This document shows, in pieces, positions 25,025 through 33,539 of a stretch of DNA of 54,330 nt. Position numbers and translations under genes: made by a program. Below the pieces are notes generated by a model. It saw nothing but the letters and a program-made list of their open reading frames with translations. It was not told the DNA's origin and did not search any database. The stretch is taken from NCBI GenBank assembly GCA_022840285.1, contig JALHIE010000052.1, positions 1 through 54,330 on the forward strand, in the 5' to 3' direction. Each line of letters opens with the position of its first letter. Positions within the stretch are counted from its first letter, which is position 1. The stretch is from Porphyromonadaceae bacterium. GTDB taxonomy: Bacteria > Bacteroidota > Bacteroidia > Bacteroidales > Dysgonomonadaceae.

Positions 25025-27386
25025 TCACCGTTTTTCCATTTCCGACACCCGTTTTTTTGCTTCGTCAATATAGCGGTCTATTTCTTCGGTTACCCTACTC
25101 TTTTCCTCTTCCCCGACGACCTTTCTGTAGTCTAATTTCAGCAGGATATCCGATAATTCCCCGTCGCCCATCATCTTGAAAAGCGGCAACATTTTGTGTG
25201 CAACTTGTGCAGCGTTTTCCATATCGTTCTTTTCAAAGCAGTTCTTCAACTCATTATTGGTCTTCCCGGTGTCGAGCACGAACGTTTTCAGTATCTCTAA
25301 CGAACTTTCCCGATCGTCTTTAACAACGTCAATCAGTGCGGAGATACCTTTATGGTCTCCAATCGCTCCTTTTTCCACAGCCAGCTTGGTCTTCAGATAC
25401 CTGTTAATCATCGTGAAAAGTTGTGCGGAAGTGAAAGGCTTGTTCAGAAAATCGGTAAAACCCAACTGTCTTAAATCGGCAGAAGACAAATCCGATTTCG
25501 CCGACAAGGCAATAACCGGTGTTGATTTCGATTGAAAGATGTCAGAGTCTAACATGCTTTTTACAAGTGTAAAACCATTTGTCCGTGGCATTTGAATATC
25601 CAGAAATATCAAATCAAAAATCTTGTTTTTTAGAATATTCAACACATTATCCGGATCAACTTCGGTAACAACATTTATCTTTTTCAATTTGAGCATTTCA
25701 GCCAGCATTGTCAGCTGAATCGGATCATCATCTACAGCCAGCACCGAAATATTTTCACAATCAAAATCGGGACAACCTTCACCTGAACTCCATGTTTCTG
25801 TCAACCGCGATGTTTCAAGCGGAAGATCAACAAAAAACTCGGAACCTTTGCCTCTCTCGGATCGCAGGTGTATTTTTCCACCCAACTCATCTACCAGCCC
25901 TTTTGTTATAGCCAGTCCGAGACCGCTTCCTTCTTCCTGCTGCTACAGAGAATTTCAAAATCGTTTTGCCTGTATCATTTACCGGCTCAACAAAAACCTC
26001 AACCGTCCCTTGTAAGGTGTACTTTATTGCGTTCGAAATCAAGTTGGAATAAATCTCCCGGATCATAAACGGGTCACCAAAAACAAGTAAATCTCCGGAC
26101 ACCTTGTTGGTTACATTGTATTCCAGTTGTTTTTTTTCGGCAAGGGGTTTAAAGCTGTTTACTGTATTTTCGACCAGTTCGTGCAAATTAAAATTCATCT
26201 CCTTGCGCAACCACGTACCTGATTCTATTTTCTGATAATCGAGCAGATTGGTGACCAGTTGCAACACGTGATTACTCGATTTTTTCATGTTTTTCAAGTA
26301 TATTTTTCGGGTGTTTTCATCGGCTCCCGACTCCATCAATTCCACATATCCCAGAATAGAACTCATCGGAGCCTTTATATCGTGAGAAATGGATAACATC
26401 AGCTTTTCGCGTGACCGCAACAATTGGTTGATGCGGACGTTGGATTCTTCCAATCTTCTTCGATACTTCTGGCTTCGGTTAATACCCAACACCGTTTTTG
26501 AAGACCGGTTGAGTATGGCCTCTTTTTCTTCAATAAGCCGGATTGACTTGTTGATTTCCTCCTGTTCGATAGATTTTAATAAATCATCGATTCGTGCGGT
26601 CAGCAAATGATTGGTGTTAGTCATTGAGGATTGTCTTAGAAGCAACGCGGCCTGAAATTTTCGCTGACTATCCAGATTCAACCTTTCGGAATACCTCACC
26701 ATATTAACCACCGTGTCGATTGCCAGCCTTATGTTATCGCGGGCAATATCGTCAGCGGAGGGACGGTTTTGAATGATCAGGGTTGAGTCCTGCTTACCCC
26801 TTATGGCATCTCCTATTCTTCTGAAAAGTCCTTTCTGTTCGCCTTTTACCACCGTGGTATCATTCTCTTCGACGGGTTTGCGGACAACGTTTTTCCGCTC
26901 CATGTATTGCTTAATTTGATCATTCAGGTTTCTGGGAACAAATGTACTGACTGTCTCACGGATTATACCCGGAGTTTTGTTGATGGAGTCCAACAAGACA
27001 GCTATTGCACGAAGGTTTTCTTCTTTTTCATCCAGCAACACTTCAATACTGTCGAGTTTAATTACCCGCAACGTATCTTTTGAAAGTTGTTTCAACGAGT
27101 TAATCTTAGCATTAATTTCTGGCCTTATCGAATGGTATCGGGCAAAGTAATCTGCCGCACTTTCGGGAGTGTACAGGTTTTGTGTGCTTTCAATTTCGTA
27201 TAATTGATTGATAACATTACCTACAATAATCAGTTCAGACATATCTTCATTCCGGACCCTTGTCTCTGAGAACCTGACAAGATTCTGGTAAACAGCCAAC
27301 AACCCCACAATCATGATTGCTACGACCAGGACATACCCGATAATTACCTCATATTTTATGGAAGAACGCGATCCGGATGATTCCAT
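25025..27386 (-). pseudogene. hybrid sensor histidine kinase with receiver and Hpt domains, disrupted
   Basis: N-terminal helix at about residues 13-31, sensor/coiled-coil region, HisKA with H-box SISHDIKAPM, and N-box NLISNAIKY are in the first frame. A receiver (VLAVDDDP, FLDIQMP, NKPF) and an Hpt domain (histidine in VAHKMLPLF) are in a second frame. Two pieces seem absent. The second transmembrane helix is missing, because SSKTVLG joins INRSQKYRRR near 26480-26488 in frame. The G1 box (DTGxGI) and about 25 residues around it are missing near 25940-25950, where FSVA joins EEGSGLGLAITKGLVDELGG with a frame change. Without these the kinase could not bind ATP. With the downstream regulator it would form a His-Asp-His-Asp phosphorelay. 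Confidence 0.85.
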
Positions 27387-27403
27387 TCAATTGATTCAGG
27401 TGA

Positions 27404-28661
27404 TTAATTTAATTCTACGTTGTAAAGTTTTATCTTGTTGTACAAGGTTTTTCTGTCAATATTAAGTATTGATGCTGCCACGGTTTTGTTTCCTTTGGCT
27501 ATTTCTAGCGCTTCGATTATTTTCTCCTTTTCGTAATTTTCTTTTTTCAACCCTTCAATAACCTGTTTCCGTGGCTGAACGGACTCCATTCTTTCTTCCG
27601 TTTGTGTCCTGAACAGCAAGGGAAGAATCGTTCCGGAGACTCTGTTCCCTTCGGTCAACAGACAAGCTTTAAAAATTAAATTTTTCAGTTCTTTGATGTT
27701 TTCATCCCAGGAATATTTAAAGAAAGCTTCAAGAACTTCGCGATCAATCTTTGTTATTTTTTTGTTCAACTCCCTGTTTGCCACATCCAGAAAATGTTCA
27801 GCAAAAAACAAAATCACCTCTTCGTTTCCTTTCAAAGTAGGCAGTTCAATGTGTGATTTCAGAAGCAAATCGGCTAATTTCGGGAGCAACACCGAACTCA
27901 ACTGTTCCTTTTTCTCTCCGGTCGTTAAGATGATTTGAACAAAATCATCGTCTTTTTTCTGCGCTGAGAGTGCCTTTAACAAGACCGTCTGGAAATTTAT
28001 TCCGGTCTTCTGAAGATTTTTGATAAGCAGCAATCCTCCTTTTGCTTTTTCAAGTAAATCCATAAACCACGCTTCATAGTCTCCCCTTTCGCCATTCCGG
28101 TTTATCGTTTGCTGATTCAGGTCTACAGTAACGAATGGCCCCGAATCCATTCTGCCCCGACTATAAACGTAACGGGCAACAGAAGTTTTACCCGTTCCCT
28201 GATCACCGATAACCAACAAATGGGAGTCGTCATGTATAACTTCATTCACCCTGTTGAGAATCTCTGTGTACACATCTCCCGGAGGTCGGATCAGTGCATC
28301 CCTGAATTGTCCCGTAATTTTTTGATTCTCCTGGTACCTCAGGGCATCTGCAATCTTTTTGTACAAGACTTCCGCTTCAATGGGCTTTGCGATATAATCC
28401 ACCGCTCCCAGCTTCATAGACTCCACTGCCGTTTCAATGTCAGCATAACCGGTCATCATTATTACCAAAATATCTGAGTCGAACTTTTTAATCCACGACA
28501 GGAAAGAAAAGCCATCGGCTTCGGGCATCCTGATATCTGAAAGGATCAAATCGTAAGCTAACACTTGTGGCCGTATCTGCCTGGTAATGCTGCTTCACCA
28601 ACCAGGATTTCAGCATCAGGCAAATGGTCAAATTATCGTCTAAGATTAGGATTCTTTTCAT
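27404..28661 (-). CDS. NtrC-family response regulator with degenerate AAA+ domain, frame broken in the receiver
   Basis: The gene starts at ATG 28661 (MKRILILDDN). Near 28565 the frame changes, and the receiver continues (AYDLILSDIRMP, KPIEAEVL). Roughly ten residues appear lost between TATS and AYDL. Read alone, the intact downstream frame starts at a GTG at 28564. The AAA+ domain keeps Walker A GDQGTGKTS, but has no GAFTGA loop, a Walker B changed to GGLLLIKNL, and no recognisable arginine fingers. The C-terminal Fis-type helix-turn-helix (NKTVAASILNIDRKTLYNKI) is intact. It is thus unlikely to remodel sigma-54 polymerase and may act as a plain DNA-binding regulator. It is adjacent to its presumed kinase. 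Confidence 0.85.
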
Positions 28662-28676
28662 GTTATAAGCTGAAGA

Positions 28677-29030
28677 TTATTCATTTCCTCCCATTGAACC
28701 CTCTTTACGGAGCTCCCTGGAAATCATGACTCCCGAATAAAGCAAGAAAACGGCTCCAATCATCATCGACAACGCCCACAAATTGTTCTTCCTAAACATC
28801 AGGTAGGTGCCAACAATCATCAACACACACGCAATCACCTGAAAATTGAACAATCGCTTTCCGCGAACACTCTTACCCGGATAAGGTGAAAGAGCCGTAA
28901 CTCCACTGAATGTCAGCACTGAAAGTGCCATAATCCACGGAGCGACCAACGGGGCGAAAAGATACAATACAGCAGATATTAAGATGACAATGCCGGAAAT
29001 CTGATAAACGGTTTCTTTTGATTTATGCAT
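28677..29030 (-). CDS. small integral membrane protein, function unknown
   Basis: A 117-residue protein with four predicted transmembrane helices (about residues 10-27, 30-47, 62-79, 84-103) separated by short basic loops. I do not recognise the family. It sits 15 bases upstream of the response regulator start on the same strand, so it may be the first gene of the regulator-kinase-xerD transcription unit. It has no signal peptide cleavage site or enzyme motif. Confidence 0.65.
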   Translation of the reverse strand: MHKSKETVYQISGIVILISAVLYLFAPLVAPWIMALSVLTFSGVTALSPYPGKSVRGKRLFNFQVIACVLMIVGTYLMFRKNNLWALSMMIGAVFLLYSGVMISRELRKEGSMGGNE

Positions 29031-29169
29031 TAATTTTTACTTTAAACTTCTGAACAATGATTTCTAATGTATTTAACATAAATATCCTACTCAACGATAC
29101 CACAAATTTAATAAAATAAACTTATCAGGTGCTTCCTTTTCAGAAAACTTTCGTCGCGCTCAGGGTTTA

Positions 29170-29469
29170 CTATTCAATCACGAAGATCTCTTCGTTTTCT
29201 TTCTTCATCAGATAGTTCTCCCGTGCATATTTTTCGAGGTTTTCCAAGCTTGACTGGAGTTCATTTAGTTTGGCCTTATCCGTTTCTGTTTGATTGCGGT
29301 AGTATTCAATTTGTGTTTTCAGGTCACGGATTTCATTCTCGTATTTGATTCGCTTTAGCAGGCTGCTGTCACTGAAAAAGAACAACATAGCTACAAGTGC
29401 TATCAATATGGCCAATTGATAGACTGACAAGCTCAACACCCTCTTTTTCGCAATTTTTCTGAAGTCCAT
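29170..29469 (-). CDS. FtsB-like septum formation initiator
   Basis: A 99-residue bitopic protein: short basic cytoplasmic N-terminus, one transmembrane helix (about residues 16-34), then a coiled coil with NQTETDKAKLNELQSSLENL-type heptads. This is the FtsB/DivIC layout. Family members bind FtsL and FtsQ in the division complex. The C-terminal ARENYLMKKENEEIFVIE matches the usual conserved end, where a tyrosine and a hydrophobic stretch follow the coiled coil. Preceded by about 140 bases without a gene. Confidence 0.8.
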   Translation of the reverse strand: MDFRKIAKKRVLSLSVYQLAILIALVAMLFFFSDSSLLKRIKYENEIRDLKTQIEYYRNQTETDKAKLNELQSSLENLEKYARENYLMKKENEEIFVIE

Positions 29470-29647
29470 AAAGCGTAGCTATTCTTGAGAAACTGTTTTG
29501 AATTCTGCAGTACAAAATTAAACGAAATTTCAAACTAATTCAAACGATTTCGCTGAATTAAGTGAAATATAACAGAGACGCCACGGGTTTTTCCCGGTTT
29601 TTGAAGTATCTTTACGTCTTGCAAACTTTAAAATTCACTATAAAAAA

Positions 29648-31300
29648 ATGAAAAGATTCTTCTTCATCGCCGCTGTTATTTTCTTAACGGTGCGTACGAT
29701 CTATCCCTGCACAAATCTCCTCGTAGGTAAAAAAGCATCGGTTGACGGTTCAACCCTCATCTCTTATTCTGCCGATTCCTACAACCTCTACGGGGAGCTT
29801 TATCATTGGGAATCTGCACAATACCACCCCGGCACGATGTTAAAAGTATACGAATGGGATACGGGAAAATACCTTGGCGAAATACCGCAGGCACTCAAGA
29901 CCTACAACGTTATCGGCAATATGAACGAACATCAGGTAGCCATCGGGGAAACCACCTTTGGCGGACGTCCCGAGTTAAACGACTCCACCGGAATCATGGA
30001 TTACGGAAGCTTGATTTATATTACCCTGCAACGGGCAAAAACTGCACGTGAAGCCATAAAAATCATGACCGGTCTGGTGGCTGAACACGGGTATTACAGT
30101 TCCGGCGAATCTTTCTCCATTGCTGATCCAAACGAAGTTTGGGTAATGGAAATGATTGGCAAAGGCGTTGGCAACAAAGGGGCTGTATGGGTGGCTGTCC
30201 GCATTCCTGATGATTGTGTATCGGCACATGCCAACCAGGCACGTATCCAGCAGTTTCCTTTAAACGATCCCGAAAACTGTCTCTACTCTCCCGATGTTGT
30301 TTCTTTTGCCAGGCAACAAGGATATTTCTCGGGCAAAGATGCCGATTTCAGTTTTGCTCAGGCTTATGCTCCCCTCGATTTTGGAGCGTTGCGTTTTTGT
30401 GAGGCGCGTGTATGGTCATTTTTTAATCGCGTGAATGAAGATATGGGAAAATATGTAACGTATGCGCAGGGTAAAACTACCGATCCGATGCCGTTGTACA
30501 TCAAGCCGGGGAAAAAACTCAGTGTTCACGATATCCAGGGTATGATGCGCGATCATTACGAAGGAACCGAACTCGACTGGCGTTTTGATGTCGGCGCAGG
30601 CCCGTTCAACTCTCCCTATCGCTGGTCTCCCCTTACATTCGAAGTAGATTCGGTTGAATACTGCAACGAGCGTCCGATTGCCACCCAACAGACCGGATTC
30701 TCCTTTGTCGCGCAAATGCGTTCCTGGCTACCTGCTCCGATTGGAGGAGTTTTGTGGTTCGGCGTTGACGATGCTGCTCAAACGATTTATTATCCGGTTT
30801 ACTGTGGACATACCGACGTGCCGGAAGAGATGGCGGTTGGTAACGGCGATTTGCTCACCTACTCCGAAACATCGGCTTTCTGGACGCACAACTGGGTATC
30901 GAACATGGTTTACACGCGATACAGCGATATGAGCATCGATATGCAGAAAGTGCAGTACAAACTGGAAAACAATTTCAGGAAAACACAACCCGAAATTGAA
31001 AAGAAAGCATTAAATTTGTACAAGCAATCTCCGCCGGAAGCTGTTCGTTTTCTCACCAACCACACCAATTCTTTGATTAGAGATGGCTTGCAAGAATGGA
31101 AGAAGCTCGGTCAGTATTTAATGGTGAAGTATGTGGATGGCGTGGTAAAGAAAGAAGAAAACGGGAAATTCAAACGAAACCCGCACGGACAACCCGCGTC
31201 ACCGGAACGCCCAGGTTATTCGAATGAATTTTATAAAAAGGTTATCGATCAGACCGGAGAAAAATATAAGGTGCAAGAAGTTGAACAAAAGGTGGATTAA
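29648..31300 (+). CDS. C69 family dipeptidase, secreted
   Basis: An N-terminal-nucleophile hydrolase of the PepD/C69 group that cleaves dipeptides. The signal peptide (hydrophobic core residues 4-15) ends at P20, and C21 at the start of CTNLLVGKKAS would become the catalytic N-terminal cysteine. Other family blocks include GESFSIADPNEVWVMEM in the middle and RPGYS near the end. The 550-residue length agrees with periplasmic homologues in Bacteroidales. Together with the S46 peptidase and aminopeptidase P it points to peptide-based nutrition. It is followed 23 bases later by the phosphoglucomutase gene. Confidence 0.9.
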   Translation: MKRFFFIAAVIFLTVRTIYPCTNLLVGKKASVDGSTLISYSADSYNLYGELYHWESAQYHPGTMLKVYEWDTGKYLGEIPQALKTYNVIGNMNEHQVAIGETTFGGRPELNDSTGIMDYGSLIYITLQRAKTAREAIKIMTGLVAEHGYYSSGESFSIADPNEVWVMEMIGKGVGNKGAVWVAVRIPDDCVSAHANQARIQQFPLNDPENCLYSPDVVSFARQQGYFSGKDADFSFAQAYAPLDFGALRFCEARVWSFFNRVNEDMGKYVTYAQGKTTDPMPLYIKPGKKLSVHDIQGMMRDHYEGTELDWRFDVGAGPFNSPYRWSPLTFEVDSVEYCNERPIATQQTGFSFVAQMRSWLPAPIGGVLWFGVDDAAQTIYYPVYCGHTDVPEEMAVGNGDLLTYSETSAFWTHNWVSNMVYTRYSDMSIDMQKVQYKLENNFRKTQPEIEKKALNLYKQSPPEAVRFLTNHTNSLIRDGLQEWKKLGQYLMVKYVDGVVKKEENGKFKRNPHGQPASPERPGYSNEFYKKVIDQTGEKYKVQEVEQKVD

Positions 31301-31323
31301 CCATAATAGTTTATTATAAATCT

Positions 31324-33075
31324 ATGGACAACGAAACATTATTAGCTCAAGTAACCGATAAGGCCCAATTATGGCTTAGTGGCAACTACGACGAAGAGAC
31401 AAAAAAAGAAGTAAGGCAGATGCTGCAAAACGAAGATAAACGCCAACTGATTGATGCTTTTTACAAAGATCTTGAGTTTGGGACGGGGGGGCTTCGAGGC
31501 ATTATGGGAGCAGGCAGCAACCGAATGAATATTTACACGGTTGGCGCGGCTACGCAAGGATTATCGAACTACCTTTTGCAGGAGTTTGCCGATTTGGAAC
31601 AGATCAAGGTAGTCATCGGACACGATTGCCGGAACAACAGCCGTAAATTTGCCGAGATTTCTGCCGAAATTTTCACCGCCAACGGAATTAAAGTATTTCT
31701 TTTCGAGGACTTACGCCCGACACCGGAAGTTTCATACGCCATTCGCAAACTCGGCTGTCAGAGTGGGATTATGCTTACTGCATCGCACAATCCCAAAGAG
31801 TACAACGGATATAAGGCCTATTGGGAAGACGGCGCACAAGTGCTCGGGCCTCACGACAAAAATATTATTGCTGAAGTAAACAGGATTTCATCGATAGACG
31901 AGATTAAGTTCAATGGCAATAAGGAATTGATCGAGATTATCGGGAAAGATATGGACAAAGCCTTTATCGACAAGGTAAAAAGTTTTGTTCTTTCACCCCA
32001 AGCTATTGAAAATCAAAAAGAATTAAAGATTGTCTATACACCCATCCATGGAACCGGCATTAAGCTTATCCCCGATGCGCTGAAAGCCATTGGATTCACG
32101 AATATTATCAACGTTCCCGAGCAGGACGTGATAAGTGGAGATTTTCCGACGGTTGTCTCGCCCAACCCCGAAGAGCCTGCCGCACTTGACCTAGCCATAA
32201 AAAGAGGTGCCGAAACGGAAGCTGACGTTGTTTTAGCAACTGATCCCGATGCCGACAGAATCGGAGCAGCCATCCGCGATGACGATGGCAATTTTATGCT
32301 GGTCAATGGAAACCAGATCATGCTTATCCTTATTTATTACCTGATGACACGCCGCAAGGAGTACGGGCTACTGAACGGTAAAGAGTTTATCGTAAAAACC
32401 ATTGTCACCACCGAGATGGTGAAAAAAATTGCTGATAAGATGGGCATTGAAATGTTCGACTGTTACACCGGATTCAAATGGATTGCCGACGTTATCCGCA
32501 AGAACGAGGGGGTGAAAAAATACATCGGTGGAGGAGAAGAAAGCTACGGATTCCTGGCAGACGATTTCGTGCGCGACAAAGATTCTGTCTCAGCCTGCAC
32601 GCTGTTTGCAGAGGTTGCAGCCTGGGCAAAAGATAATGGAAAGACACTGTACCAACTGCTTCAGGATATCTATGTAGAATATGGGTATTCCAAAGAGGTA
32701 GGTATTTCATTGGTGCGCAAAGGGAAAGAGGGTGCCGACGAAATTGAAGCCATGATGAAAAACTTCAGGGCAAACCCCATGAAAGAATTAGCAGGCTCAC
32801 CCGTTATTTTATCGAAGGATTTCGTGAAACTGGAAAGTGTGGATTATGTCAAAGAAGAGGTGACCACACTCGAGATGCCCACAACATCTAACGTATTACA
32901 ATACTTTACAGAAGATGGCACAAAAGTATCTATTCGCCCTTCCGGAACTGAACCCAAGATAAAATTCTATATCGAGGTGCAAAGCTCTCCCATATCTTCG
33001 CGCGAAGAAATTCTACAAGCGGAGGCTCAGGCAGATGAAAAAATTAATGCTGTCAAAGAGTTCTTCGGAATTTAA
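31324..33075 (+). CDS. pgcA: phosphoglucomutase/phosphomannomutase (alpha-D-phosphohexomutase family)
   Basis: Interconverts glucose-1-phosphate and glucose-6-phosphate. The phosphoserine is S154 in TASHNPKEYNGYK. The metal-binding loop is DPDADR near residue 303, the sugar-binding loop is GGGEESYGF near 401, and the phosphate-binding loop is RPSGTEPKIK near the C-terminus. The 583-residue length matches the PgcA-type long subgroup. The ATG start follows the dipeptidase by a short gap, and mgsA begins 20 bases after its stop. Confidence 0.92.
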   Translation: MDNETLLAQVTDKAQLWLSGNYDEETKKEVRQMLQNEDKRQLIDAFYKDLEFGTGGLRGIMGAGSNRMNIYTVGAATQGLSNYLLQEFADLEQIKVVIGHDCRNNSRKFAEISAEIFTANGIKVFLFEDLRPTPEVSYAIRKLGCQSGIMLTASHNPKEYNGYKAYWEDGAQVLGPHDKNIIAEVNRISSIDEIKFNGNKELIEIIGKDMDKAFIDKVKSFVLSPQAIENQKELKIVYTPIHGTGIKLIPDALKAIGFTNIINVPEQDVISGDFPTVVSPNPEEPAALDLAIKRGAETEADVVLATDPDADRIGAAIRDDDGNFMLVNGNQIMLILIYYLMTRRKEYGLLNGKEFIVKTIVTTEMVKKIADKMGIEMFDCYTGFKWIADVIRKNEGVKKYIGGGEESYGFLADDFVRDKDSVSACTLFAEVAAWAKDNGKTLYQLLQDIYVEYGYSKEVGISLVRKGKEGADEIEAMMKNFRANPMKELAGSPVILSKDFVKLESVDYVKEEVTTLEMPTTSNVLQYFTEDGTKVSIRPSGTEPKIKFYIEVQSSPISSREEILQAEAQADEKINAVKEFFGI

Positions 33076-33094
33076 CTATCGAATAACTATTAAA

Positions 33095-33483
33095 ATGAGA
33101 AAAAAACTGACCATTGCCTTGGTGGCCCATGATCACCGAAAAGCCGACATGGTTGACTGGGTAATCTTTAATTCCGATTTCCTATCCCACCATCACCTGG
33201 TCTGCACGGGCACGACCGGCGGACTGGTTCGCGATGCACTGAACGAAGAAGGAGTATTTCCCGAAATTACCTGCATGAATTCCGGCCCCATGGGTGGGGA
33301 TGCCGAGATCGCAGCCATGGTGGTACGCAAAGAAATCGATCTCGCCGTGTTCCTGATCGACGACCTGAACGCACAGCCGCACGAAGCAACCGTTACAGCG
33401 CCGACCTGATGATCACCAGCAACCTGTGGGATGACCTGTCTTATGTCCCCATGGCACCGCGATACGAAAAATTTGAACGGTAA
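33095..33483 (+). pseudogene. mgsA: methylglyoxal synthase, internal deletion
   Basis: Converts dihydroxyacetone phosphate to methylglyoxal and phosphate. The N-terminal ALVAHDHRK, the phosphate-binding TGTTGG and the catalytic aspartate region GPMGGDAEIA are intact, as is LNAQPHEA. Immediately after PHEA the frame changes. The expected C-terminus (NRYSADLMITS to RYEKFER, stop at 33481) continues in another frame, with about 18 residues missing at 33385-33395. The frame as read ends at 33409. The ATG at 33095 is preferred over an upstream in-frame ATG inside pgcA. A strong terminator follows. Either a sequence error or an inactivated gene. Confidence 0.88.
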
Positions 33484-33503
33484 TAACGAGCCTGTATATG
33501 TTC

Positions 33504-33539
33504 ACGGAGCGACTCTGAAAGCCGCTCCGTTATTTTTTT
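33504..33539 (+). terminator. Rho-independent terminator after mgsA
   Basis: ACGGAGCG and CGCTCCGT form a perfect 8-base-pair stem with an 11-base loop, followed by TATTTTTTT. It ends the dipeptidase-pgcA-mgsA unit and touches the last codon of the convergent S46 peptidase gene. Confidence 0.88.
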
